The translations under genes were made by a program, and so were the position numbers. 64,000 nucleotides of DNA from JBBQXK01 sp052387255 (lineage in GTDB: Bacteria > Pseudomonadota > Alphaproteobacteria > Rhodobacterales > Rhodobacteraceae): the NCBI GenBank assembly GCA_052387255.1, contig JBQTJI010000005.1, forward strand, positions 1 to 64,000, in the 5' to 3' direction. The notes beneath the pieces were generated by a model. The model was not told the DNA's origin. It worked only from the letters and a program-made list of their open reading frames with translations, and ran no database searches. Every line of letters begins with the position of its first letter. Positions within the stretch are counted from its first letter, which is position 1. This document shows, in pieces, positions 1-8,536 of the stretch.

Positions 1-1
1 C

Positions 2-295
2 CGCCGCCCGGCCGAGGCGATCCGCCAGCAACCGAACCCCGCCACCAACGCCGGAAAGAACAGGTTCGAAACCCACGCCGACCGCGCCCGCTTCATCGCC
101 GCCTTCGCAGACGCCGACAACCGCACCGGGCTCCGATGCATCGCCAACAGGGCGCCGCTCGACGCTCTCTGCAATCAGACGAAACACAACACCCGCGCCG
201 GGACTTCGATCCCTTGCGCGCCGACCATCGGGACCCCGGCCATCGCCGGGGCGACAGGTCGTGGGATGAACCAGAGTGAACGCGAGCGGCTCTAG
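2..295 (+). mobile_element. C-terminal fragment of a putative DDE transposase
   Basis: An open frame enters from the left edge and ends at the TAG at 293-295, giving 97 codons of what looks like a transposase tail. The pattern resembles the C-terminal end of integrase-core (IS481/IS3-like) transposases: an ETHADRARF-like stretch, then FADADNRTGLRC, then a short tail with HNTRAG and GTPAIAGATG. That likeness is from memory, not a search. The catalytic core would lie outside the window, so intactness cannot be judged. Its stop codon overlaps the stop of the converging YbjN gene, so the element abuts that gene without a spacer. Confidence 0.4.
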
Positions 296-795
296 GCGCG
301 CCCGTAGGCCTCGGCGATGGCGACCTTCATCGCGGTGGCGGGGTCGTGGTCGGCCCAGGCCACCATCTGGAACGCCGGATAGAACCGCTCGGCCGCCATC
401 ACCGCCGCCCCGATCAGCCGGTCGATCTGTTCCGCCGTGGCGATCTGCCCGCCCGCCAGGCACAGGCCATAGCGCCAGACCATCAGCTTCTGCTCAGACC
501 ACCAGGTGAAGGCCCCGGTCCAGACCATGTCGTTGCAGCGGTTCAGCACGTCGTAGAGTTCGGACAGACGGCCTTCGGGCGGCTCCATCTCGAAGGTGCA
601 GATCAGGCGCAGCGTCTCGTCCTTGGGGCACCAGGCCAGGGTCAGCGAATAGGTCCGCCACTGCCCCTCGACCGCCATGGCGATCTGGTCGTCGGTGACG
701 CGGTCGAACTCCCACGCATGGTGTTCGGCCAAGGTTTCGACGATGTCGATGGGGTGGCCTTCGTCGGTGGCCATCAGATCTTCGGAAAGCGACAT
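292..795 (-). CDS. YbjN domain-containing protein
   Basis: A soluble protein of 167 residues with no signal peptide or membrane segment. It matches the alphaproteobacterial YbjN-domain family: HPIDIVETLAEHHAWEFDR near the start, the strand pattern WRTYSLTLAW and LRLICTFEMEPP in the middle, and a C-terminal AIAEAYGRA. YbjN proteins share the fold of type III secretion chaperones; their role is not established. The ATG at 795 was preferred over the one four codons upstream because TGAGG sits at a good distance before it. In relatives proC usually follows this gene; here a transposase end follows, suggesting a rearrangement. Confidence 0.8.
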   Translation of the reverse strand: MSLSEDLMATDEGHPIDIVETLAEHHAWEFDRVTDDQIAMAVEGQWRTYSLTLAWCPKDETLRLICTFEMEPPEGRLSELYDVLNRCNDMVWTGAFTWWSEQKLMVWRYGLCLAGGQIATAEQIDRLIGAAVMAAERFYPAFQMVAWADHDPATAMKVAIAEAYGRA

Positions 796-975
796 GCCCG
801 GCCTCATTATTGAGCCACCGGAGCCTTGATGACCCCAAGTGGCTGGGTGTCTGGCAAGGTACAGCGTTTGCCCGACGCCATCCCTACTATCCATAGTGAG
901 CGGGCACCGGAACCCTGTAAAGCGATTTCTGCGCAAGGAAGTTGTGGAGAAGTCGGCGCGTTGGTTGTGGCTCGC

Positions 976-1012
976 CACCAGAGTTGGCAGGGATTGACAC
1001 CAGAGTTGGCAG
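976..1012. repeat. Two 15-bp direct repeats, 22-bp period
   Basis: CACCAGAGTTGGCAG occurs exactly at 976-990 and again at 998-1012. A period of 22 bases places the copies on the same face of the helix, about two turns apart, as with paired operator half-sites. No protein that binds here can be named. They lie between the YbjN start and the end of the phage tail module. Confidence 0.6.
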
Positions 1013-1110
1013 CGGAGCGATTTTCGAAACGGCGCGTGATCGGCGCGGTTTGAAGGCGGGTTTAAGACCTCTTCAACAAGGCGTCGGGGCCTCTCTCAGC
1101 CAGCGCTGTC

Positions 1111-1132
1111 GGGGGGCGTGTCCGCGCCCCCC
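1111..1132 (-). terminator. Possible terminator hairpin of the tail operon
   Basis: A stem of eight base pairs (GGGGGGCG at 1111-1118 with CGCCCCCC at 1125-1132) and a six-base loop lie 9 bases after the stop of the last tail gene. There is no clear U-tract, so Rho-independent termination is only suggested. Confidence 0.35.
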
Positions 1133-1140
1133 GGCCCCTC

Positions 1141-1932
1141 TCAGGCCGCGAGGCCCAGCACGTCGCGGACGTAACCCAGGATGTCGTCCGTCAGCTCTGC
1201 ATTGTCGGGCTCGACCAGGTCGCAGACGCCGACGATCAGGTCGGACATCCGCAGCGCGTTCAGGGCACCGCCGCCGATGACCAGCGTGGTCTGGTCGATC
1301 ACCGGATCGGCGGGCGGCGAGGCCGCGAAGGCCCCTGCATTCATCTTCAGGCGCAGCGTCTTGGATGCCGCGTTGTAGCTCAGGATCGCCACCTGCCAGG
1401 TGTTCGGCACGAAGTTGCCCGTGACCTCGGCCAGCGCCCCCGCCGTGCCGATCCGCCCGATGATCCGCGTGCCGCCGTCCGGCGTGGCCAGGAGCAGGGC
1501 GAAGTAACCGCCTGTCGCCGACCCCGACCAGACGATGTAGGTGTTGGCCGTCGCGGGCGGCGCGCGGAAGACCGCGACCCAGCAGCGGTCGCCCAGGGGC
1601 AGCGCATCGGGAGCCGAGGCAGCCATGTTGTCGCCGCCCGCGTTGTTCAGCTCGATCACGTCGCGGCCCTGCGGCCCGACGCCCTCCAGAAGGAAGGGCA
1701 TCGCGCCGGGGGCCGCCTGCTGCAGCACCAGGGGCGAGCCGGCCTTGCGGTTCGGCATCATCGACACGCCGGTGCCGCCGCCGATGGCCTGGGTGGCCAG
1801 GCCGCCCGCGTTCGCGGACCAGAAGCCGACGATGCGGGGATCGTCCCCGATCAGCTCGTCGTAGCTGGCGCTGACCTCGACGTCGGGGTTGGTGAAAATC
1901 CCGTCGAGCGTGATGTTGGTGACTCCGGTCAT
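1141..1932 (-). CDS. Phage tail-module protein, LamG-like
   Basis: The product has 263 residues and no signal peptide or membrane segment. It is rich in glycine, alanine and beta-strand patterns; the stretch around residues 150-230 (IVWSGSATGGYFALLL, later WQVAILSYNAASKTLRLKMN) reads like a concanavalin/LamG-type jelly roll, the fold often used by tail appendages to bind surface glycans. That fold is inferred from the strand pattern only. Its ATG overlaps the stop of the preceding tail gene (ATGA), so it is translationally coupled and is the last gene of the tail run. A role as accessory tail fibre or adhesion protein is plausible. Confidence 0.5.
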   Translation of the reverse strand: MTGVTNITLDGIFTNPDVEVSASYDELIGDDPRIVGFWSANAGGLATQAIGGGTGVSMMPNRKAGSPLVLQQAAPGAMPFLLEGVGPQGRDVIELNNAGGDNMAASAPDALPLGDRCWVAVFRAPPATANTYIVWSGSATGGYFALLLATPDGGTRIIGRIGTAGALAEVTGNFVPNTWQVAILSYNAASKTLRLKMNAGAFAASPPADPVIDQTTLVIGGGALNALRMSDLIVGVCDLVEPDNAELTDDILGYVRDVLGLAA

Positions 1933-4343
1933 GCGAGGGTCCTTCTGAAAACGGGGGAATAGCCGCGCAGCACGCGCCCGAGTGCGCCCTGGCGGGGGTT
2001 GAGGTCGGCCAGGTTGCCCCAGGCGCAGGACAGGTTCTGGCCGGTGACCACCTCTTCGGTGGCGTATTCCAGGGTTGCGCCGGGCGACGGCGCGCCCGAC
2101 AGCGTCACTTCGATGAACCCCTGGCCCGCGCCGTCGTTCGGTTCAACGATCTCGGCACCCGTGACGGTCTGCGCCGCCCCGGTGATGCGGAACCCCTTCT
2201 GCGTGGCCAGCACCCGGTCGGCGGTCGAGAAGGTCAGGCCGTGCCAGCCACCCGCGTCGTCCGACACCAGGCTGAAGGGCACCGTCACCACGTTGCCCGA
2301 AACGCTGATCAGCGACCGGCGCGGCATCGGCACGAACACCGTCGCGCCGAACCGCTGCCGCCGGAAATCGGCCACCGCCGCCAGTTCACCCATCCAGGCG
2401 TATTTTTCCGCCGTCCCGTGGACGTTGTTGGCGAAGGGCATGGCGTATTCGGGGGTGTAGAGCAGGATGTTGGGGTTCTGCTCGGCGGCCTCGAGCTGGG
2501 CCGTCGCGATCTCGATTCCGGCGGCATTGGGGGAGATCGGGGCGGCGATCTGGCTTTGCCAGAGGTCAAGCGGACCGGTCTGCCCGAAGACCCCGTTCAG
2601 GCCTGTCGTGGCGCTGGCCTGCAAGGACATCAGGTCGGCCAGGTAGGCGGCCAGCGTCCGGCCCGCGCTGCGGTCGTTGGTGCCACAGCGCAGCCAGAGG
2701 CCCCGGCAGACCATCGCCCGCCCGTAGGCCAGGGCAATCTCGCGCCCGCGCGCCGCCTCGGCCAGCATGTTGGCGTGGAACACCGAGCCGGACAGCAGCT
2801 CGTCCAGGCGCAGCCCGCCCTGGCCGCTGGTGCGCACCACGCAGGGGCTGCGCAGGCCCATGGCGCCGGTCTGCAAGATCGCGCGCAGTCGCCCGAAGGA
2901 TGCCCAGCCGGTCTCGCCCAGGTGCGGCTGCGCGCCGACCACGTCCTCGGCGGGCACGAAATCGGTCACCGCCCCCGGCGCGAAGACCGCGTCGGCGACG
3001 CCCCGGATGCCGGTCGACAGCATCAGGCAGGTGTTGGGTTCGGGCGTGCCGGTGGTGACCACGTCGTTGTCGCCTGCCGATCCGTGCGAGGTGCTGTCGC
3101 CGGTTGCGGCGATCCAGTCGATGGGCGTGCGCCCGTCCTCGACAAAGCATCCGGGTGCCACGGCGCGGCCGAGGTAGAACCGCGTGATCCCTGCCCGCTC
3201 GGCCGCGACGCGGATCATGTTGCTGCCTGCGGCCCAGACCGCGCCCACGTTCCAGGGGATCAGCAGGGTCGGGATCGCCGACAGTGCGGGCACCAGGGTT
3301 CCGGCCCCGATCCCGGCGGCGATGCGCGCCAGGGTCTTGGTGTCCGGCACGAAGCCCACGGTGCCGTCCTGCAGCACGTAGAGCGCCGCGCGCTTGCCCA
3401 TGAGGTCGGTCAGCGCCCAGAGATAGCGCAGCGGCCAGTCGCCCTTGCGCGTGTCGATGCGCCGCTCGCCCCGGCGCAGGATGTCCCACAGCCCCGACTG
3501 CAGGATGCCGCCCGCCGACCGGCCCTGCCCGTCGGTGAAGTCGAGCCGCAGCGGGAAATCGCGGCCCCCCCGCCGCTTGCGGAAGAACACCAGGTCGTTG
3601 ACCCCGACCTCGCCGCGCCAGCCGAAGGTCATCCACAGCTTGCGCAGGCCCTGCGCCAGGCTGTCGCCGATGGCCGCGACATACGGGAAGTCCTTGCTGC
3701 GCGGGCCGATGCCCAGCGCCGCCTCGATCCCTGTGACGCGGGTCGTGTCGGGCAGGGTCCTGAAGGCGGTGGCGATCCCGCCCGCGTCGTGTCGATAGAC
3801 GGTGATGCCGCCCTCGACCGCGACGGCAAAGGTCTGGCCGACGCTGGTCGTGGCGATGCCTTGACCGGTGTCGTCCTTGAGCCCCGCCAGCAGCGCCAGC
3901 GCGGCGGCCGCGTCGGCGGAGGCGGCGGCAGCCAGGGCCTGCGCCGCCGCGATGATCGCCTGCGCGGTCGAGGTCTGCGCGGCCCCGGACGCCGCCGCCA
4001 GCGCCACCAGCGTCTGGTCGCGCGCGGCCTCGGCGTTCGACACGACCTCGGGGTCGCGCCCGAGCCAGTCCTCGATCCTGCCCGTGGCCTGGTCGGGGAC
4101 GCCCAGCAAGAAGTCGAACCGCTCGGCCGCCGTGATGCCCTGCCCGCGATAGAGGCCCGGTGCCAGTGCGATCACGGCCTGCCCGTTCGCCGCCGTCTCG
4201 ATCACGGTTCGGGTCGGGACCGTAACGTGGCCGCCGCGCGCCACGACATCGCGCGGCTCGGCCTGGAGAACCAGCTGGCCCGACCCGAAGGCCGACCCGT
4301 CGGGCCGCTTCATGGTGCCGGTCAGGGTGCAGAGATCGACCAT
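1929..4343 (-). CDS. Tail fibre protein with SGNH-hydrolase-like motifs
   Basis: A large protein of 804 residues. Residues 1-100 look like a beta-rich attachment domain, followed by an Ala-rich, probably helical segment (about 105-155). The central and C-terminal parts carry SGNH-esterase landmarks in order: ATGDSTSHG near 416 (block I, nucleophile Ser), RCGTND near 554 (block III GxND), and NNVHGTAEKY near 639 (block V with the catalytic His, in place of the usual DxxH). A second GDSLAQG lies near 226. Phage tail spikes of this type remove acetyl groups from capsule or LPS sugars; that activity is inferred. The gene is followed by an overlapping tail gene and starts 10 bases after the previous one. 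Confidence 0.6.
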   Translation of the reverse strand: MVDLCTLTGTMKRPDGSAFGSGQLVLQAEPRDVVARGGHVTVPTRTVIETAANGQAVIALAPGLYRGQGITAAERFDFLLGVPDQATGRIEDWLGRDPEVVSNAEAARDQTLVALAAASGAAQTSTAQAIIAAAQALAAAASADAAAALALLAGLKDDTGQGIATTSVGQTFAVAVEGGITVYRHDAGGIATAFRTLPDTTRVTGIEAALGIGPRSKDFPYVAAIGDSLAQGLRKLWMTFGWRGEVGVNDLVFFRKRRGGRDFPLRLDFTDGQGRSAGGILQSGLWDILRRGERRIDTRKGDWPLRYLWALTDLMGKRAALYVLQDGTVGFVPDTKTLARIAAGIGAGTLVPALSAIPTLLIPWNVGAVWAAGSNMIRVAAERAGITRFYLGRAVAPGCFVEDGRTPIDWIAATGDSTSHGSAGDNDVVTTGTPEPNTCLMLSTGIRGVADAVFAPGAVTDFVPAEDVVGAQPHLGETGWASFGRLRAILQTGAMGLRSPCVVRTSGQGGLRLDELLSGSVFHANMLAEAARGREIALAYGRAMVCRGLWLRCGTNDRSAGRTLAAYLADLMSLQASATTGLNGVFGQTGPLDLWQSQIAAPISPNAAGIEIATAQLEAAEQNPNILLYTPEYAMPFANNVHGTAEKYAWMGELAAVADFRRQRFGATVFVPMPRRSLISVSGNVVTVPFSLVSDDAGGWHGLTFSTADRVLATQKGFRITGAAQTVTGAEIVEPNDGAGQGFIEVTLSGAPSPGATLEYATEEVVTGQNLSCAWGNLADLNPRQGALGRVLRGYSPVFRRTLA

Positions 4344-4353
4344 GAAACCCCCT

Positions 4354-5076
4354 TCAAAGGCTCGAGATGTAGACGGATGCCAGGTCCAGCGCGACGGCGC
4401 TGGCGGTGGCGTTGTTGGTGCGCATCGCCATCAGTGCCGTGACCCCGCTGGTCAGCGCCGGATAGCGCGCGAACTGGCCGCTGGCCGTGGCCAGGGGTTC
4501 GCCGTCGACGGCGTCGGCCCAGGCCTCGGCGCGCCAGAACACGCCGTCCGCGCCGCAGCCGTGGATCATGAAGTCGTGGACCCCCGCGACCGACCCCAGC
4601 GCCGGGAAGTCGGAGCCGAGGTCGACCGGGGTCGCGGGCGTGCCGTCCGCGCCATAGACACGCAGCGTGGTCTCGCCCGAATTGTGGCCGATGCCCGCCA
4701 CGTTGATCAGCCCGCCCGGATCGACGTTGGTCAGCGCGGCGTCGTTGACGCGCACCCCCAGGAACATCCGCGCGCCCGCGACATCCGCCGCATCGCTGAT
4801 CTTGAACCGGTAGCCCACGCTGAAGCCGTCGCTCAGGCCGTATTCGGCCACCGTGTTGCGCAGGGTCACGATCACCCCGGCGGTCGCCGCCGTGACCCAG
4901 CTCACCCGGTGCAGCCGCCCGGTGCGGGTCGCGGCCGAAAAGGCCACGGCGGTCGCGGTGCCGCCCGCCATCGCGATGTTGCGGAAACCGCCGCTGGCCG
5001 TGCCGCCGGTCGAGCCCTCGACCGCCTGCCAGGACCGGCTTTTGCGCAGCCTCGCGCTGTCGAAATCATGCAGCAT
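4354..5076 (-). CDS. Phage tail-module protein of unknown function
   Basis: The product has 240 residues, no transmembrane segment and an even beta-rich composition (FSVGYRFKI, DFMIHGCGADGVFWRAEAW, VALDLASVYISSL). No family is recognised. The start at 5076 was chosen because its ATG overlaps the stop of the large upstream gene (ATGA), the same coupling used through the module. The position between the J-like tail-tip protein and the SGNH tail fibre suggests a structural part of the tail tip or fibre base. Confidence 0.5.
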   Translation of the reverse strand: MLHDFDSARLRKSRSWQAVEGSTGGTASGGFRNIAMAGGTATAVAFSAATRTGRLHRVSWVTAATAGVIVTLRNTVAEYGLSDGFSVGYRFKISDAADVAGARMFLGVRVNDAALTNVDPGGLINVAGIGHNSGETTLRVYGADGTPATPVDLGSDFPALGSVAGVHDFMIHGCGADGVFWRAEAWADAVDGEPLATASGQFARYPALTSGVTALMAMRTNNATASAVALDLASVYISSL

Positions 5077-7433
5077 CAGCCGCTCTCCTGGCGCAGGTGC
5101 AGCGTCAGGTCGTACAGCTTGACCGGCAGCGCGCCGGGCGGCAGCCAGGCGGTCAGCCGGTACTGGTATCCCGAACCGGCCAGGAACACGTCGTCGCCGA
5201 CGCTGACGAGGTGGACATGCGACAGGCCGGGCCCCGCCCCGATGTCCCAGTCGCGCAGGTAGGTCCAGGCCCCCCCGCCCGCAGGCGCGCGTGACAGCCG
5301 CAGCACGGCGACCGTTGCATAGTCGCCCAGCGTCCGCACCGCGCCGGTCACCGTCAGGGCCACCGGATTGACCGCCTCGGGCGACCCGCCCGGATAGGCA
5401 TAGGCATAGGGCGCGACCACGAAGCCGAGGAATGCCCCCCCGTTCGACGCCTCGAAACTGTCGACCAGCCGGTCGGCCAGACGGCCCGCATGGCGCAGCG
5501 ACAGCACGCCCTCGGCCACATCCGCCGGGCCGAGCAGCACGGTCCCTGCCGTCGCAGCCGTCCAGGCCGTCCAGGTGGTGGGCGTGGCCATCAGCGGCCG
5601 CGCGCGCACCTCGTAGGCCTGGCCCGACAGGATGCCCTCGACCAGCGTCACCCCGCCCGCCGCCACGTCCAGGACATCGCCGCGCAGCACCGTGGCCCCG
5701 CCCGCCAGCCGCACCTCCCAGGACAGGCCGCGCGCCGACGCCAGCGCCGCCCCGGTCCAGGCCAGCATCAGCGCCGGGCGGCGGTCGGTCGTGCCGTCGC
5801 CCACGGCCCCGCCGGTCACGGTCCATCCCGGCACCGCCGTCGCCCCCGGAGCCACGACCGCGACCGAGGGCGTGGTGACCGCCACGGCATAGCCGGGCAG
5901 CCAGTCGTAATCGGCCGGGTCCACCTCGCGCAGCGCGACAGTCTGGATCACGCTCAGCGTCTCGTCGGTCTGCGAGCCCACGTCGAACAGCTTGGCCGCA
6001 TAGCCGTTCCGCGCGCTGGTCCAGGACAAAGTGTCGAGCGGCTCCAGCACCAGCGCCTCGGGCGGCAGGCTGATCGTGTGGCGGCGCATCCGGCGGTGAT
6101 CCAGCAGCGCCGCGCGCATGATCCGCTGGACCTGGCCCGCAAAGGGTGCTGCGGGCAGCGACAGTTCGGCCACCAGGCGGCGGCCGCCGTCCAGCGCCTC
6201 GAGGCCCGCATCGAACAGCGGCGGGGCATCGGTCGCCTCCCACAGCGCGTCGGGCGAGGGGTGGCTGGCCTGGATGCCGTTGTAGGTGGCGTCGAGGCCC
6301 GGAAACGGGTCGAAGTCCTGCGGCCGGGTCACGACCACGTCGTCGTCGGTGATGACCTGGACGGGCAGGCCGGGCGGCCCTACGCGGATGCGGCAGGTGT
6401 CGCCCTGTTCGGCCACCGCGCCCTGCGCCGCGCGCAAGAGCTCCTCGAAGACCGAGGCGGGCTCGTCGTCGACCGAGGCTTCGAAGCCTGCGCGGAACTG
6501 CGGTTCGGTGCCGCCGCCGGTCAGCGGGACGCCCGCGTCGCACTCGTTCATCGCCGCGAACCACGACGACAGCGGCAGGGTGACGGGCGAGAGGCCGCCC
6601 CAGACCGACCCGTCCGCCAGCGTCACCCCGCGCCGGATGTTGTACAGCATCACCGCAGGGTTCTGCGTGAAGGTCCAGGTCGTGCGGTCGGCCCAGCGCT
6701 GCGCGCCCGACCCGCCGACCGAACTGTCCGCGCGCGGATCGTACAGCTTCGCCCCGTCGATCTCGAAGCGGACCTCGGGCAGGCCCTGGAAGACCTCGCG
6801 GTTGAAGTGGAAATCGAGGATCGCATAGGCGATGCCCGTGCCCACCATGTCCGATGACCAGGGCCGCTCGGGGTAACTGCCATAGGTCGCCAGCAGCCAG
6901 GGGTCGGCCACGGTCTGGGTCCCGTCGTAGACCTTGATCCGCGCCAGGCCCCCCGCCAGCCGCCCGAGGAAGGGGCGGAAGCCATCGGCGTCCGGGGTCG
7001 GGCCGATCGCCACATACTCGCCGTCGACCGACACGCGCGACAGGCCGGTGATCGGCAGGGCGGACAGGCTGATGACGTAGGTCAGGTACTTGTTGCTGTC
7101 GTCGTGGCTCATCGGCGGGCAGGCGGCCACGCCCGCCGTGGCATAGCGCCCGAGGACGAAGGACAGCGGGTTCGTCCCCCCCGACAGCGTGACCCGCGTC
7201 TGCAGCCCCGGATCGCGCGGCGTCTCGACCAGGGCGCGCTGCAGGGCGCTGACCGCCACGCTGATCAAGAGCCGCCCGATGGTCGTCGACAGGAACCCGC
7301 CCAGCGCCGTCGCGGCAAAGGCCGCGCCGAACGACCCGCCCGCCGACAGCACGGCCAGGAACAGCGGCCCGGCCTCGGCGGGCCCGGCCAGCAGGACCAG
7401 GAGCAGCGCGGCAAGCCTCGCGGCGCGGATCAT
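5076..7433 (-). CDS. Tail tip / host-specificity (J-like) protein
   Basis: The product has 785 residues. The N-terminus contains a hydrophobic Ala/Leu/Gly stretch (about residues 5-60), as in several tail-tip attachment proteins. The body is a long array of beta-domains, with two Fn3-like regions towards the C-terminus (around WTVTGGAVGDGTTDRRPALM and the segment after LSGQAYEVRARPL). Length, position after the small hydrolase-like gene, and architecture match the lambda gpJ-type central fibre or hub that contacts the host. Start 7433 overlaps the upstream stop (ATGA). Family membership is inferred from architecture and order. Confidence 0.6.
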   Translation of the reverse strand: MIRAARLAALLLVLLAGPAEAGPLFLAVLSAGGSFGAAFAATALGGFLSTTIGRLLISVAVSALQRALVETPRDPGLQTRVTLSGGTNPLSFVLGRYATAGVAACPPMSHDDSNKYLTYVISLSALPITGLSRVSVDGEYVAIGPTPDADGFRPFLGRLAGGLARIKVYDGTQTVADPWLLATYGSYPERPWSSDMVGTGIAYAILDFHFNREVFQGLPEVRFEIDGAKLYDPRADSSVGGSGAQRWADRTTWTFTQNPAVMLYNIRRGVTLADGSVWGGLSPVTLPLSSWFAAMNECDAGVPLTGGGTEPQFRAGFEASVDDEPASVFEELLRAAQGAVAEQGDTCRIRVGPPGLPVQVITDDDVVVTRPQDFDPFPGLDATYNGIQASHPSPDALWEATDAPPLFDAGLEALDGGRRLVAELSLPAAPFAGQVQRIMRAALLDHRRMRRHTISLPPEALVLEPLDTLSWTSARNGYAAKLFDVGSQTDETLSVIQTVALREVDPADYDWLPGYAVAVTTPSVAVVAPGATAVPGWTVTGGAVGDGTTDRRPALMLAWTGAALASARGLSWEVRLAGGATVLRGDVLDVAAGGVTLVEGILSGQAYEVRARPLMATPTTWTAWTAATAGTVLLGPADVAEGVLSLRHAGRLADRLVDSFEASNGGAFLGFVVAPYAYAYPGGSPEAVNPVALTVTGAVRTLGDYATVAVLRLSRAPAGGGAWTYLRDWDIGAGPGLSHVHLVSVGDDVFLAGSGYQYRLTAWLPPGALPVKLYDLTLHLRQESG

Positions 7434-7855
7434 GACGGCACCCGCCAGGCCCGCGTCGCGGCCAGAAGGTCGACCGTTGCGAGGCCCTCGGGACGCAGCA
7501 CATAGATGCGATGGCCCTGCACCACGCCCATCACCGGGCCGTCGCCGCCCGGCACATGGGCCAGGTCGCCGGCCTGGGCAAACGCGGGCGGCACCTCGGC
7601 CAGCCGGGCGCTGGCCAGCGCGAAGTGATCGGCAAACCCCGCCGCCCCCAGCACCCGCCGGCCGCCCCGGAAGGTGCGGTACCGGCCCCGGCAGGGTGCG
7701 CCCGGATCGCTGCCGGTCATCGCCGCCAGGCAGCCGGCCGCGAACAGCGCGCAGTCGTGGCGGCCCCAGGCGAAGGGCAGGCGCGCGCTGTCGGCCAGAT
7801 GCGCCGCCAGCCGCCCGCGCCAGTCGGCCAGCCGCGTCATCGCCCCCCCGGTCAT
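7430..7855 (-). CDS. DUF6950-like phage tail assembly protein
   Basis: A small protein of 141 residues with the pattern LPFAWGRHDCALFAAGCL near residue 30. The Cys following HD is placed like the nucleophile of NlpC/P60-type peptidases that sit at this point in tail-tip clusters (lambda gpK position). The rest (RYRTFRGGRRVL, GDLAHVP, VVQGHRIYVLR) agrees with the DUF6950 family. Whether it is catalytic is unknown. The start at 7855 was taken because it overlaps the upstream stop (ATGA); an internal ATG at 7840 is the alternative. Its stop overlaps the start of the J-like gene. Confidence 0.6.
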   Translation of the reverse strand: MTGGAMTRLADWRGRLAAHLADSARLPFAWGRHDCALFAAGCLAAMTGSDPGAPCRGRYRTFRGGRRVLGAAGFADHFALASARLAEVPPAFAQAGDLAHVPGGDGPVMGVVQGHRIYVLRPEGLATVDLLAATRAWRVPS

Positions 7856-8532
7856 TGCCAGCCGCTCCCGTCGGGGGGCTGCGGGTTTGGCCTGCTGCCC
7901 ACGCCCGGCGGCTGGGGCGGGGCGATGCGCGGCACCAGGCGCTGCCCCCCCCACCACACGTCGACCTCGCCCGAGACATCGGCGTAGCGCAGGAACCGGT
8001 CGCCGCCGCGCCGCTGCTGGCTTTCGTCCGACCATTTGAGCGTCAGGGTCCGGGTCATCTCGCGCGCGGCCGAGGCCAGCGTCAGGCTGACCGTGACGGT
8101 GCCGCCCTTTTCGGGCGTGCGGATCGGGGCGGCATCGACCGTGCCCCGGAACAGAAGCTGCACCCCGCCCACGATGGCCCCGGTCGCGGGGTCAAGGACG
8201 ATGCGGTGCAGCTCGGCCGGGGCCAGGCGCGGATCGGCCCCGCGAAGGGCCGCCTCGACCTCGGCCGCCACGCCCGAGAGGCGCACGGTCTGCATCCTGA
8301 CCGACAGGCCGGTCTCGGCGACGATCGGGTCGGCGCCCAGGCGGCCGTCGGCGGCATAGGTGCGGGCGCTGCCGCCGATGGTGACGGTCAGATCCTCGTC
8401 GGCGCTCGTGAAGCCCAGGGGCACCGCCGCCCCGGTCGTGCGGTCGCGCCCCACGATCCACAACAAGAGATGCACCGTGACGCCGCGCCGTTCGCGGAAC
8501 AGGTCGATCAGGTCGGGATCGATGTCGCGCAT
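7852..8532 (-). CDS. Phage minor tail protein
   Basis: The protein has 226 residues and begins MRDIDPDLIDLFRERRG. It is rich in predicted beta strands (VTVHLLLWIVGRD, LTVTIGG, GTVTVSLTL) and ends in a proline-rich, phage-like tail (PPQPPGVGSRPNPQPPDG). Order within the module (tape measure, two ~220-residue proteins, hydrolase-like protein, J-like protein) corresponds to the minor tail proteins that start the tail-tip complex. No more precise family is claimed. It begins 4 bases after the preceding stop and its own stop overlaps the next start. Confidence 0.55.
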   Translation of the reverse strand: MRDIDPDLIDLFRERRGVTVHLLLWIVGRDRTTGAAVPLGFTSADEDLTVTIGGSARTYAADGRLGADPIVAETGLSVRMQTVRLSGVAAEVEAALRGADPRLAPAELHRIVLDPATGAIVGGVQLLFRGTVDAAPIRTPEKGGTVTVSLTLASAAREMTRTLTLKWSDESQQRRGGDRFLRYADVSGEVDVWWGGQRLVPRIAPPQPPGVGSRPNPQPPDGSGWQ

Positions 8533-8536
8533 GGCC

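Larger units (their letters stand above)
796..1140. other. Intergenic region between tail module and YbjN gene
   Basis: This stretch of 345 bases carries no supportable gene. It holds the presumed promoter of the YbjN gene, a pair of 15-base direct repeats (976-990 and 998-1012), and a GC-rich hairpin just behind the last tail gene. Short frames crossing it have no recognisable product. Confidence 0.6.

Noticed and set aside
2241..4442. Long plus-strand frame opposite the SGNH tail fibre
   Set aside because: A high-GC antisense shadow rich in Arg, His and Gly, while the minus-strand frame has clear protein motifs and coupled neighbours.
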